64,000 nt of DNA from JAIXWP01 sp046309775 (GCA_046309775.1 JBKCOM010000203.1:29117-93116); one strand, 5' to 3'. Shown: positions 1-8,597, counted from the stretch's first letter. A program made the numbers and translations. The notes: a model not told the origin generated them from the letters alone.

Positions 1-1
1 C

Positions 2-73
2 CTCATTGGGTCAAAGGTAATAGAAACAGAATTTGGAGGATTTGGTGCATCTTGCGAAAAATTCATATCGTGA
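2..73 (+). CDS. C-terminal end of an off-window protein (partial)
   Basis: The second frame is open from the left edge and ends with a TGA. Its last 23 residues read as an ordinary protein tail ending in FGGFGASCEKFIS. The stop overlaps the GTG start of the next gene in a GTGA arrangement, which is typical of translationally coupled genes in an operon, so this is probably the end of a gene co-transcribed with the nuclease-like lipoprotein. In related bacteria a secreted lipoprotein often precedes such a nuclease, but too little sequence is visible to name a family here. Confidence 0.5.
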   Translation, partial: LIGSKVIETEFGGFGASCEKFIS

Positions 74-1101
74 AAAGACAATTGAAATTAGCATTTGTGG
101 CCTTGGCTGCAATTATGATGTGGAGTGCATCGTGCAAGGACACTACGAGAGGCGCCGTGGAAGGTGCGAGCAATGAGATAACCGTTGCCTTTTATAATGT
201 AGAAAACATTTTTGATGTGGAAAATGATCCACAAACCAATGATGATGACTTCACACCCACAGGTAAGTTGGAGTGGACAGAAGATCGGTACCGAACCAAA
301 CTTAGTCGAATTGCTGAGGTGATGGGGAAAATGAAATCAGATTTTCCAGATATAATTGGAATGTGTGAAGTAGAGAATCGTAAAGTGTTGGAAGATTTAG
401 TTGCCTTGCCACAATTGAAAGCGGCAAAGTATAAAATCATTCACAAGGATAGTCCTGACGAACGCGGAATTGATGTCGCCTTATTATATAAGTCAGACGT
501 GATAAGTGAGGAGGAGGCTGCTTTTTTACGAGTAGAAATTCCAGAAGATCCAAATGAACGTACGAGAGATATTTTGAAGGCGAAATTAAAGATTGGCGGT
601 GAGTCCATTTACTTTTTTGTCAACCATTGGCCGAGCAGAAGTGGTGGAGAGATAGAGTCTGAGTTTAAGAGAATGGCAGCAGCGCGTATTCTAAAGTCAG
701 CATTAGAACCTCTAGAGAAGGCGGGTGAGAGAGTGATTGTCATGGGAGACTTTAATGATCATCCTGATAACAAGAGTATCACTGAAGTTTTGCAAGCATC
801 TACCAATATGGGTAGTGGATTGTATAATCTCGCTGCGGAATCGCACAAGAATGGTGTGGGTTCTTATTGGTACAAGGGAGAATGGGGGGCGTTGGATCAG
901 TTTATTGTGACACCGGCCTTATTGACTTCGACAAAAGGATGGGTCACCAGCGTTTCTGATTTTCGATTTCTAAAAGACCCTAGTATTTTATTCACGGATA
1001 ATAAAGGAGTGGAGAGGCCTAATCGAACCTATGTGGGAGATGATTACAAGGGAGGATACAGCGACCACTTGCCGATTGTTTTGACTTTGCGAAAGAAATA
1101 A
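70..1101 (+). CDS. endonuclease/exonuclease/phosphatase-family lipoprotein
   Basis: This protein of about 343 residues has the fold of metal-dependent phosphodiesterases (DNase I, exonuclease III and sphingomyelinase type). Visible family motifs are YNVENIFD near the N-terminus, the metal-binding Glu in CEVENRK, VNHWPSR, the catalytic GDFNDHP and the terminal SDHLPIVL. The N-terminus is a lipoprotein signal, with a hydrophobic stretch ending in WSASC, so the enzyme is probably tethered in the cell envelope. I chose the GTG start because it overlaps the upstream stop (GTGA) and puts the signal peptide at residue 1; the frame is open further upstream and a TTG lies 18 nt earlier. The substrate cannot be read from sequence; extracellular nucleic acid or phosphoesters are likely. 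A strong hairpin terminator follows the stop. Confidence 0.85.
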   Translation: MKRQLKLAFVALAAIMMWSASCKDTTRGAVEGASNEITVAFYNVENIFDVENDPQTNDDDFTPTGKLEWTEDRYRTKLSRIAEVMGKMKSDFPDIIGMCEVENRKVLEDLVALPQLKAAKYKIIHKDSPDERGIDVALLYKSDVISEEEAAFLRVEIPEDPNERTRDILKAKLKIGGESIYFFVNHWPSRSGGEIESEFKRMAAARILKSALEPLEKAGERVIVMGDFNDHPDNKSITEVLQASTNMGSGLYNLAAESHKNGVGSYWYKGEWGALDQFIVTPALLTSTKGWVTSVSDFRFLKDPSILFTDNKGVERPNRTYVGDDYKGGYSDHLPIVLTLRKK

Positions 1102-1116
1102 AAAAGGTATAAAAAC

Positions 1117-1148
1117 AAAAAAGCCTCTCGAAAACGGGAGGCTTTTTT
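1117..1148. terminator. bidirectional intrinsic terminator
   Basis: AAGCCTCTCG and CGGGAGGCTT are perfect inverted repeats around an AAAA loop, flanked by an A-run on the left and a T-run on the right. The hairpin lies between the converging nuclease-like and histone-like genes and can end transcription from both sides. Confidence 0.9.
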
Positions 1149-1166
1149 AATCTTGTTAAAGCAAGC

Positions 1167-1523
1167 TTAGTTGCTAGAACCAGTTGCTGGAGCAGCAGCT
1201 TTCTTAGGAGCAGCTTTCTTAGCAGCAGGCTTCTTAGCAGCCTTCTTAGGAGCAGCCTTCTTAGCGACTGGCTTCTTAGCAGCAGCCTTCTTAGGAGCAG
1301 CTTTTTTAGCAGCTTTCTTGGCAGCCTTCTTAGGAGCAGCCTTCTTAGCAACTTTCTTAGCAGCAGCCTTCTTAGGAGCAGCCTTCTTAGGAGCAGCCTT
1401 CTTTGCAGCAGGCTTCTTAGCGGCTTTCTTGGCAGCTTTCTTAGCGGCTTTCTTAGGAGCAGCTTTCTTAGCAGCCTTCTTTGCAGCCTTTGGAGCTGCA
1501 GCTGATTTTGACTTTGTTTTCAT
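1167..1523 (-). CDS. histone H1-like Lys/Ala-rich DNA-binding protein
   Basis: This 118-residue protein is almost entirely lysine, alanine and proline, built from repeats of the type KKAAPKKAAKKAA. Such composition resembles the C-terminal tail of eukaryotic histone H1 and bacterial H1-like proteins (chlamydial Hc1/Hc2 and Bacteroidota homologues), which bind and condense DNA without sequence specificity. I chose the ATG that begins MKTKSKSAAAPK; a longer in-frame extension upstream has ordinary composition and no start context. The repetitive DNA leaves open long mirror frames on the other strand, which are not genes. Repeat number is likely to vary between strains by slippage. The function is inferred from composition alone. 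Confidence 0.85.
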   Translation of the reverse strand: MKTKSKSAAAPKAAKKAAKKAAPKKAAKKAAKKAAKKPAAKKAAPKKAAPKKAAAKKVAKKAAPKKAAKKAAKKAAPKKAAAKKPVAKKAAPKKAAKKPAAKKAAPKKAAAPATGSSN

Positions 1524-1603
1524 TTTAGTAACGGTTGATTTGTTTCCTAATTTATTTATTTCTGATTTTGAATTGCGTAATACGCAACTCAAAACTTTTT
1601 GTT

Positions 1604-2527
1604 CTAAAAATGTAATGCGTACAATTTCACTTTTCCGTCACTCTGCATTTTGAGAGCTGGTGAAGGTAGTTTGATGAAGCTTAAAATTCGCGCTGTAATC
1701 TTCATCCACTTCTTCGGCCATCTTACTCGATTCAAATCTGCATCAAATGATAAATAGAATTCACGCGTGCGTTGAAAATTATTAACATCATTAACAACGT
1801 TTTTTGCAGTCGTCATTCCATACGCTCCATAACCAAATGCAACATTCATCCATCTCGGGAAAGCCGCGTCAGACGCCAGAAAGGAAGATACGTTGATTGA
1901 TGCCCAATATGTTTGTCCATTGTAGTCTTTCAAAACGCGTTGTTGAAAATTACGGCCTAGTTGATCAGGATTCAACATTGCAAGAGGCGTATTTGAATAT
2001 GAAAATTTCAAATTGATTCGTTGTTCTTTCCAAAATTTTTGTTGTGCAATGAATGATGAAGTTCCTAAAAAATTTGCAAGTTGATCGCCCCACGAAAATC
2101 CCCATTGTGCAGAGTGACCATCTAAAATTTCGATACCTGTAAGATATATTAGTCCGAGACTCCCGCCAAGGTATAGGCTTGCATTCTCGCTCATACCGCT
2201 CCATCTCATGCTTTCATATCCAAGTATTCCAAGTTGATATGATGTCATTGCATGTCCAGCCTTATCCATTTGCAACCATTGGTCATTATCATTTATAGTA
2301 TGAAATCTTGAACGCGGATAATCTTTATACCATGCTTCGTTCAATCCAATAAGACTGCCAGCAGAAAATGTTGAAAGTGTGGTTGCAGTAAAAATTTTTC
2401 GCCTTTGAAAAACGCTCGCAGAATCGGGTTCTGTTTTTTGGGCGAATGCACTGGTTGAAATAACCAAAAGCAATAGTCCAAAAGCCAAAGGAATAGAACT
2501 CTTGTATTTCGAAACCTTGTAACTCAA
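1604..2527 (-). CDS. DUF2279 family exported protein
   Basis: A 307-residue protein with an N-terminal signal peptide (hydrophobic LAFGLLLLVISTSAFAQ). The core contains the features I associate with the DUF2279 (YfiM-like) family: a conserved DKAGHAMTSYQLG segment, a hydrophobic helix around SLYLGGSLGLIYLTGIEILDG and a WGFSWGDQLANFLG segment. Members are envelope proteins of unknown function. No ATG is available at the N-terminus; the frame begins at a TTG directly before the signal peptide, so a TTG start is the best choice. It diverges from the hybrid kinase gene with only about 45 nt between them, so their promoters must be closely packed. Confidence 0.75.
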   Translation of the reverse strand: MSYKVSKYKSSIPLAFGLLLLVISTSAFAQKTEPDSASVFQRRKIFTATTLSTFSAGSLIGLNEAWYKDYPRSRFHTINDNDQWLQMDKAGHAMTSYQLGILGYESMRWSGMSENASLYLGGSLGLIYLTGIEILDGHSAQWGFSWGDQLANFLGTSSFIAQQKFWKEQRINLKFSYSNTPLAMLNPDQLGRNFQQRVLKDYNGQTYWASINVSSFLASDAAFPRWMNVAFGYGAYGMTTAKNVVNDVNNFQRTREFYLSFDADLNRVRWPKKWMKITARILSFIKLPSPALKMQSDGKVKLYALHF

Positions 2528-2572
2528 TCTGCGTTTAATGAGAAATGATTACTGAATTAAAACTTGACTGCA

Positions 2573-4621
2573 ATGTACGGAATGCTATCCGGTAAGCGCG
2601 AAGGTAGGGCAAGAAAAGTCTACTCTAACACCGTAATATGGGGTGCTGCCTGTGCTATTGTCAATCCAGTAATTTTTGAAATCATCTATCCACAAAGCCT
2701 GGCTATTGTGCCATTGATAGCTTTCGTTTCTCTCGTTTCTCTCGTTCTATTTTATTTGTCAAAAAAGGAAACTATCTCTGATAGCCAGCTATTTTTTTGG
2801 ATAGGATGGTATTTTTATTTGTATTCCTTCCATTTAGGGGTGACCGCCTTCATCAATGATTTTCACCTTCTTCATTTTGTGTCACTCCTATTCGGTACGC
2901 AATTGTGTTCACTCTCCTATCGCTCTTCCAAAGATTCTTACAGGTTTGTGATTATCATGTTTTCTCTCACGATTGTGGCTATATTCTTTCATCCTAATTT
3001 GGATGAATCTTCAAGAATCAATTTGATAGTGCTGATGATCTTCGGATTTTTCACCGAATATTTACTTTCAGGGTCAAAGACAAATATTATAAATCACATG
3101 CGTCTTCATCGAGATGTATTGGTAGCATTATCGCAAAAAACAGAAAATGCGCTTTTCATCACATCTATGAACGGCATCATCGTAGATTTAAATGTCACCG
3201 CTTTGAGTATGCTTTCTTATAAGGAAGAGGATTTGATAAATCGGGATTTTAGTATTCTGAGAAAGGTAGTATTAACGCCCGACGAAATCGAGAATGGACT
3301 AGGGATTATCAATCAAAATAAGTTTTGGTCATCGGAGGCAGATTTGGTTTGTGGCAATGGAGATATAATTCATGCTTATATATCCATAGGTATGGTAGAG
3401 CAGGGAGGGATGAGATTTTTGGTGTATCGTGTACGAAATAAAACAGAGGAGATTAAAACTCATCAAGCACTTGTGGCAGCGCGTGATGCAGCTCAAGCAG
3501 CAGTGAAAACTAAAAGCGATTTCGTAGCCATCATGAGTCATGAGATACGAACACCTTTGAATGGTGTTTTGGGAATGGCACAGCTATTAGAACAGACCAA
3601 GCTCGATGAACGACAGCAAGATTATGTACACACTATATTAAAGAGTGGCAAGAGTCTTATGATTCTTATCAATGATATTTTGGATTTTTCTAAAATGGAA
3701 AGTGGTAAAACCACTCTATCACCAATTAATATAGACCTGCGTGATAAGATTTGTGAAGTTGCTGACTTATTGCGTCCACACGCCGAAAGTAAAGGACTTG
3801 TTCTCGCCGTTAATATCTCTATGGATGTGCCCGACCAACTGATCCTTGAAGGTTCTCGATTACAGCAGGTACTCTTAAACTTAATTGGAAACAGTATTAA
3901 GTTTACAGAAAAAGGTTCGGTTACGATTCATTGTAAAAGTAAGAAGCTGGATAATGCGCGTGCTGATTTGTGTATCGAGATTGAGGATACTGGCATCGGT
4001 ATTCCGGCCGACAAGATTGATCACTTGTTTGATTCATTCTCCCAAGTAGACTCAACAATTTCAAGAAGATATGGCGGAACTGGTTTGGGACTTGCCATTA
4101 GTAAGCAAGTCATCGAACTAATGGGAGGGAGCATTCTTGTAGAAAGTAAGATCGACGTTGGGTCGAAATTTATTGTACACATTCCCGAAATTGAAGTAGG
4201 ACAGGGAAATGTATCAGATCAAATAGAAGGCAATAATTGGGATAGCGCATATTTTGAAAATGATGTAATCTTGATTGCAGAAGATAATACCATTAATCAA
4301 AAGGTCATCCAGTATATGCTTCAGAATCTTGGTCTCAGGTCAGAGTTGGTCTCAAATGGCGCAGAAGTACTTGAATACTTTAAGGAAAAAGAGACAAGGT
4401 TGGTTTTAATGGATATGCAAATGCCCATCATGGATGGCATCGAGGCAACAAGAAAACTTCGTGAGCAAAATCGCAATACCTATATCATTGCGATGACAGC
4501 CAATCATTCGGAGGAAGATAAAAGGCGTTGCTTAGAATGTGGAATGGATGATTTCGTTTCGAAACCCTTTGCTATTGACCAAGTCAAATCTGCATTAATG
4601 CGCTGGAAACAAGCGTCTTAG
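2573..4621 (+). CDS. membrane hybrid histidine kinase (PAS-HisKA-HATPase-REC)
   Basis: A sensor of about 682 residues. Residues 20-170 hold five or six hydrophobic helices with little extramembrane sequence, suggesting sensing within the membrane. A PAS-like domain follows at about 185-295. The HisKA dimerisation box MSHEIRTPLNG has its phospho-acceptor His near residue 323. The ATPase domain shows the N box (NLIGNSIKFTEKG), G1 box (DTGIGIP) and G2 box (GGTGLGLAI). A C-terminal receiver domain has the acidic pair in IAEDN, the phospho-acceptor Asp near residue 614 in MDMQMP, and the SKPF lysine. All catalytic residues are present, so it should be an active hybrid kinase. The ATG is preferred to a TTG three codons upstream. 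A second hybrid kinase gene follows at once. Its output partner is not in the window. Confidence 0.92.
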   Translation: MYGMLSGKREGRARKVYSNTVIWGAACAIVNPVIFEIIYPQSLAIVPLIAFVSLVSLVLFYLSKKETISDSQLFFWIGWYFYLYSFHLGVTAFINDFHLLHFVSLLFGTQLCSLSYRSSKDSYRFVIIMFSLTIVAIFFHPNLDESSRINLIVLMIFGFFTEYLLSGSKTNIINHMRLHRDVLVALSQKTENALFITSMNGIIVDLNVTALSMLSYKEEDLINRDFSILRKVVLTPDEIENGLGIINQNKFWSSEADLVCGNGDIIHAYISIGMVEQGGMRFLVYRVRNKTEEIKTHQALVAARDAAQAAVKTKSDFVAIMSHEIRTPLNGVLGMAQLLEQTKLDERQQDYVHTILKSGKSLMILINDILDFSKMESGKTTLSPINIDLRDKICEVADLLRPHAESKGLVLAVNISMDVPDQLILEGSRLQQVLLNLIGNSIKFTEKGSVTIHCKSKKLDNARADLCIEIEDTGIGIPADKIDHLFDSFSQVDSTISRRYGGTGLGLAISKQVIELMGGSILVESKIDVGSKFIVHIPEIEVGQGNVSDQIEGNNWDSAYFENDVILIAEDNTINQKVIQYMLQNLGLRSELVSNGAEVLEYFKEKETRLVLMDMQMPIMDGIEATRKLREQNRNTYIIAMTANHSEEDKRRCLECGMDDFVSKPFAIDQVKSALMRWKQAS

Positions 4622-4641
4622 GTATTTCGATGTGTTTTGTG

Positions 4642-4649
4642 TATTTTTG
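4642..4649 (+). promoter_or_regulatory. candidate -7 promoter box (TATTTTTG)
   Basis: The box matches the Bacteroidota housekeeping consensus TAnnTTTG and lies 15 nt before the ATG of the second hybrid kinase, just past the stop of the first. It suggests that the second kinase gene can be transcribed on its own. Confidence 0.5.
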
Positions 4650-4664
4650 TTACACGAACACATC

Positions 4665-6842
4665 ATGAAACTCAAGTTTAAAAGCCTTGTAACCTTTTTT
4701 GTTTTAATCGTCGCAGCCTGTATTGGTATGGGCTTGTTATTCTCTTATCGCGTTTATTCGACATCCAAACAGCAATTGTCTAGTATTACTGTTTCAACAA
4801 AGCAAAAAGCACATGCATTTGAGCTGGCAAAAAAGGTTTTGATTCTCGAGAAAAATTCGAAAGAAAGGAAAATTTCCGAGGCTGAAATGAAGGACTTGAA
4901 AGCACTTATTTTTCGGTGGGACCTAGCACAAAAGGCTTTAGTAAATGGAGACGAATCTTTTGGTCTTGTTCGTCCAGACTCAAAACAGTTGGTGAGTGCG
5001 ATTCAATCCACTTCTGAATCCTATGTGGCAGTTGTACACGGCACAAAAGAACTATTATATGGTCCTACACCATGGGATGAAGAGAAGGTTCGAGTGGTTA
5101 ACGAACATGTAGAAGCATACGCAGACAAAGTAAACGACCTAATTGTTCTTGTTAATAAGGAAAGTGATAGCCTTCTAAGTGTGAATCTAATTTCGCTTTG
5201 TATTTTAAGCATTATAGGAGTGTTAGGAGTTCTCGGTGGTGCCTTAATTTTGATTCGTCCTTTGGTTAGAAAGGTGGTAGAAGCAGATATGGTAAAAGAA
5301 ACGGCTACGGGTGAACTCGAGTCTGTGAGAAGTGAAAAGATAGATTTCTTGAGCCATCTAAGCAACGAATTAAGGTCACCACTAAATGGCATTATTGGCA
5401 TGTCAGACTTGCTTCTGAAAACAAAACTGGACGAAGAACAAATAAGATATAGTAAAAGTATTCGAACGGGTTCGGCTCGATTGATGGATATCATTACGGA
5501 TATCGGCGATCATGCAAGAATGGAAACTGGTGAGTTGGAAATTGAGAAGGATAGTTTTGAATTCACTGATACCATGGAGCAAGTGATGGACCTCATGCGA
5601 CCATTGGCAATGGAGAAAGGCCTAGAACTCGTGCTTGACGTTGATCAGCGAATTCCATTAAGACTCATACAGGACGAGAGGAGATTGCGACAGGTGCTCA
5701 TAAGCATTGTCAAAAATGCCATTAAATTCACAGAAAGAGGTGAGGTGGTAACTCAGGTGGAGCTACTCAATCAAGAAAGCGGATTCGTTCAGCTAAAGTT
5801 TAGCATCGCGGATACGGGAATCGGAATGGACGCCCACAAACAAAGAAGGTTGTTCAGTATTTCTTCTAATTCTAGTGATGAGGTGAATGCTGGCTCCGGT
5901 ACTGGATTGGGTTTATTTATTTCAAAAAAACTTATTGATAAAATGGGAGGGCGCATTTGGGTAGACAGCGCTCCAAGCAAGGGAACGAAAGTGTCATTTA
6001 CATTGGTGGCCGAGTCTGAGGGGACAATAGCATTATCCAAAATATCATCACTAAATGGTAAGAAAGCACTGATTGTGGACGATAATAAAACAAATCTGAA
6101 GATTCTAGTCAAACAACTCAGTTCGTATGGCATTCAAGCCATACCGTTCAATAGTCCCGATCTTGTTGAGGATATGATCGGTAGTCTTACCCGATTCGAT
6201 TTTGCGATTATAGATATGGAAATGCCCAAGGTTACTGGAGTTTCTTTAGCAGAGAAAATTAGGGAAAAGTACCCTCGAGAAGTGTTGCCCATGATCGCCA
6301 TCAGCCAGTCTGGCAATAAAGTTTTTCAGGATAAGGGAATTCTCTTCGATGCATATCTTACAAAGCCAGTTAAAATGGCGAAATTGCTTGAAATCCTTGT
6401 GTCAATCCTCGATCACAAAACGTTTGATACGCCGATACGAGGTCAGCACGAAGGTGCGTTTTCTAAGAATCATTTGAATATTCTAGTCGCGCATGGAAAT
6501 GAATTGACACGAGCAGTTGCCGTTAAAAATTTATCACTGATGGGCCATAAATGCTCCGAAGCAAATAGTGGGGACCAAATCATTGAGTTGACGGCAAAAT
6601 CGAATTATGATCTCTTGCTCGTGGATACAGAGGTGCAGGAGTTGAAAGGTTTGGAAGCAATAAAAAAATTAAGACAAATTACTAGAGATGAAAAAATGCC
6701 CCTCATTGTCGGACTTGTTGATAATCCAGAACTAGATAAGAAGAAAGTCAACCTTCTCGGAGTGGATGCCTTGCTCCATCGAAAAATAGATACTGAGGAA
6801 GTTCAAAAAACCATCGAAGAGTGGTTTGAAGTTCCTAGTTGA
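4665..6842 (+). CDS. hybrid kinase-like protein with degenerate H-box and two receiver domains
   Basis: This 725-residue protein has a first membrane helix at about 5-25, an extracytoplasmic region, and a second helix at about 183-206. The kinase core keeps the ATP-binding boxes (KNAIKFTERG, ADTGIGM, GTGLGLFISK). The H-box, however, reads FLSHLSNELRSPLNG: the position that is His in SHELRTP is Asn (residue 234, codon AAC), so normal autophosphorylation is not expected. Receiver 1 (about 465-585) is complete, with VDDN, IIDMEMP and TKPVK. Receiver 2 (about 605-720) keeps the Asp in LLLVDTE but has lost the N-terminal acidic pair (LVAHGN). The protein may act as a regulatory partner or phospho-acceptor of the intact kinase immediately upstream, possibly as a heterodimer. 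The ATG before MKLKFKSL is preferred to an in-frame ATG 33 nt upstream, which adds residues before the membrane helix. Confidence 0.9.
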   Translation: MKLKFKSLVTFFVLIVAACIGMGLLFSYRVYSTSKQQLSSITVSTKQKAHAFELAKKVLILEKNSKERKISEAEMKDLKALIFRWDLAQKALVNGDESFGLVRPDSKQLVSAIQSTSESYVAVVHGTKELLYGPTPWDEEKVRVVNEHVEAYADKVNDLIVLVNKESDSLLSVNLISLCILSIIGVLGVLGGALILIRPLVRKVVEADMVKETATGELESVRSEKIDFLSHLSNELRSPLNGIIGMSDLLLKTKLDEEQIRYSKSIRTGSARLMDIITDIGDHARMETGELEIEKDSFEFTDTMEQVMDLMRPLAMEKGLELVLDVDQRIPLRLIQDERRLRQVLISIVKNAIKFTERGEVVTQVELLNQESGFVQLKFSIADTGIGMDAHKQRRLFSISSNSSDEVNAGSGTGLGLFISKKLIDKMGGRIWVDSAPSKGTKVSFTLVAESEGTIALSKISSLNGKKALIVDDNKTNLKILVKQLSSYGIQAIPFNSPDLVEDMIGSLTRFDFAIIDMEMPKVTGVSLAEKIREKYPREVLPMIAISQSGNKVFQDKGILFDAYLTKPVKMAKLLEILVSILDHKTFDTPIRGQHEGAFSKNHLNILVAHGNELTRAVAVKNLSLMGHKCSEANSGDQIIELTAKSNYDLLLVDTEVQELKGLEAIKKLRQITRDEKMPLIVGLVDNPELDKKKVNLLGVDALLHRKIDTEEVQKTIEEWFEVPS

Positions 6843-6845
6843 GTC

Positions 6846-7862
6846 TTATCGAATATTATTTTTGTTCAGCCAAGACCTATATAAACTCGCATACCGCTGA
6901 TGTTGCGCGTAATCTTTTGCGAAATTATGAAGTCCTGTGCCTCCGGGCTGGGCACACATAAAAATATACTCATGGCTTTCTGCGTCAAGAACTGCGTCGA
7001 GGTACAGCGGTTCGACCATGAAAATGGGCCCGGGAGGAAGTCCTTTATTTTTATATGTATTGTAGGGAGAGTCAACGCTCAAATCTTTATTGTAGATGCG
7101 CTGCGTTTTTTTCATATTAAGTGCGAATGTAATAGTCGGATCGGCCTCCAGCGCCATTTTCTTCTTGAGTCGATTTAAGTATAGTCCTGCAATTTTTGGT
7201 GCTTCGCTCTTTGTAACGGCTTCACCTTTCACGATAGATGCTAGGGTATATACTTCGGATACCTTGAGACCGCGTGTCTGGGCTTTTTTCAAACGCTCCT
7301 CGCTCCAGTATTCGTTGGAAATTTCTATCATTTTTTCCATGAACGTGTTAGGAGTTATGTTCCAAAATAGCTCATAGGTATTTGGTAAAATGAGCGTCAT
7401 AGCTTCCTCCGCTCTTAAATTTTTCGATTGCAACAATTCATTCGAAAGCATGGCCTGAATAAATGATGTTGAATCAAACTTGAGCTGCTCATCAAGGGTG
7501 GCCGCGAGCTGATACACATTCCTAACACCATCTACTTTCACCAGCAGTGGCTCTTGCAAACCCGCTCTGAATTTATTTATTAGGGAATTAGTCGAAATTC
7601 CATTTGGTATTTTGTAACGTCCTGATTTGAAATTATGGACTGACTTCAATTTTAATAGTAAATCAAAAGACTTGATGTCAGTGATTATAGAATCGTCAAT
7701 TAATTGCGGTACAAGCTCTTCAGGCGCAATATCGTCGATGATGTAGATGATTTTTTCCTTTGCTGCAAAGCCTCCTTGCTTGGAGGACATCAATCGATAA
7801 CCAAGAAAAGCCATCAAAATCAAAACAACACCTATTACTAAAAAAAATCCCTTCTTTTTCAT
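6846..7862 (-). CDS. mltG: endolytic peptidoglycan transglycosylase MltG
   Basis: A 338-residue YceG-like protein with an N-terminal membrane anchor (about 5-24). MltG cleaves nascent glycan strands in the periplasm and releases peptidoglycan synthesis from the membrane. The conserved catalytic region is visible: LASIVKGEAVTKSEAPKIAG with the family Glu, then YLNRL, the LEADPTITFAL segment, SPYNTY, GLPPGPI and the C-terminal LHNFAKDYAQH. Length is typical for the family. Its start codon overlaps the stop of the acetyltransferase gene by one base (TAATG on this strand), so the two are probably translated from one transcript. It converges with the second hybrid kinase gene with only 3 nt between them. 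Confidence 0.93.
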   Translation of the reverse strand: MKKKGFFLVIGVVLILMAFLGYRLMSSKQGGFAAKEKIIYIIDDIAPEELVPQLIDDSIITDIKSFDLLLKLKSVHNFKSGRYKIPNGISTNSLINKFRAGLQEPLLVKVDGVRNVYQLAATLDEQLKFDSTSFIQAMLSNELLQSKNLRAEEAMTLILPNTYELFWNITPNTFMEKMIEISNEYWSEERLKKAQTRGLKVSEVYTLASIVKGEAVTKSEAPKIAGLYLNRLKKKMALEADPTITFALNMKKTQRIYNKDLSVDSPYNTYKNKGLPPGPIFMVEPLYLDAVLDAESHEYIFMCAQPGGTGLHNFAKDYAQHQRYASLYRSWLNKNNIR

Positions 7863-8389
7863 TATTTGGAAAGTTCCATTTGAATGGCTTTCTTATTTCT
7901 AAAATAGCGCATCCCTGTTTTGGTAAATTTATTTTTTTCAAAAATTCGAATGCTCGGTTCGTTATCTACGTGCACCAAACAATGCAGCTTTTGCAGTGGG
8001 AGGGTATCGAACGCAAATTCGATAAACGAGGTCAAACTATCCCCAGCATATCCCATCCCTCTTCGAGATTTATCTCCAATGAGAATTCCGATGCCAGCCG
8101 ATCTTTTATTGGAATTATAATCAAACAGGTCTAGGGCTCCGATGGGTGTGTCCTGCTCCTTTAGACAAATTATCCACCTCATTTGATTTTGTTCAAACAC
8201 ATTGGTGCTGGATTTAATGAACTCAATGATTTCGGCTTTTGTAAACGGACCAGGAGTAGAAGTTACTTCCCATAGCTCAGGATCATTTTCCCATGCTAAG
8301 ATGTGATTGGTATCTTTGAGTGATACTGGGCGTAAGTATATTTTTTTACCAGGAATCATCGACTGAAATTGATTTGTTTCGAGCATCAC
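7862..8389 (-). CDS. GNAT family N-acetyltransferase
   Basis: A 175-residue acetyltransferase of the RimJ/RimL-like branch. It opens with KKIYLRPVSLKDTNHILAWE, typical of this group, and has the acetyl-CoA pyrophosphate-binding loop RRGMGYAGDSL. The C-terminal region (LHCLVHVDNEPSIRIFEKNKF followed by KTGMRYFRNKKAI) also fits. The substrate, perhaps a protein N-terminus or a small amine, is unknown. It overlaps mltG by one base. A remnant of a CoA-binding gene lies 13 nt upstream in the same direction. Two adjacent ATG codons are available at the start. Confidence 0.88.
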   Translation of the reverse strand: MMLETNQFQSMIPGKKIYLRPVSLKDTNHILAWENDPELWEVTSTPGPFTKAEIIEFIKSSTNVFEQNQMRWIICLKEQDTPIGALDLFDYNSNKRSAGIGILIGDKSRRGMGYAGDSLTSFIEFAFDTLPLQKLHCLVHVDNEPSIRIFEKNKFTKTGMRYFRNKKAIQMELSK

Positions 8390-8402
8390 TAGGGTGCAGC
8401 CT

Positions 8403-8534
8403 TCAACTTTTAATGCCTAATGGAATTGCTATGTGTCCCTTATTAATCAATGCGTGCATAGCCTTATACCTATAACGATCAGGATTATTAGAGGTGCCAA
8501 TAACAACTGTAACTTTATTCGCTGCTTCCATCAT
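8403..8534 (-). pseudogene. truncated CoA-binding (YccU-like) domain gene
   Basis: A 43-codon frame begins MMEAANKVTVVIGTSNNPDR, continues YRYKAMHALINKGH, then IAIPLGIKS and stops. This is the first strand-helix-strand of the Rossmann fold of CoA_binding_2 proteins (E. coli YccU type, about 120-140 residues): the nucleotide-loop GTSNNPDR and the Y-K-A-M-H-A-L helix are recognisable. The remaining two thirds of the domain are missing, because the acetyltransferase gene starts 13 nt after the stop. I see no continuation in other frames, so this is a deletion remnant and not a simple frameshift. It has a normal ATG ATG start, so a short peptide might still be made. Confidence 0.65.
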
Positions 8535-8571
8535 TGCGCAAAGATGCAAGAAATATTAGAGTCAATATGAT

Positions 8572-8579
8572 TACTTTTG
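8572..8579 (+). promoter_or_regulatory. candidate -7 promoter box (TACTTTTG)
   Basis: The box matches TAnnTTTG and lies 18 nt upstream of the ATG of the polysaccharide export lipoprotein gene. It could serve the run export lipoprotein, rmlC and lytic transglycosylase. Confidence 0.5.
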
Positions 8580-8597
8580 GGGCAAATCTTACTTAAA

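Noticed and set aside
1171..1653. Long open frame on the + strand opposite the histone-like gene
   Set aside because: It is the mirror of a Lys/Ala-rich repeat (Ala/Phe/Leu-rich product) and has no independent support.
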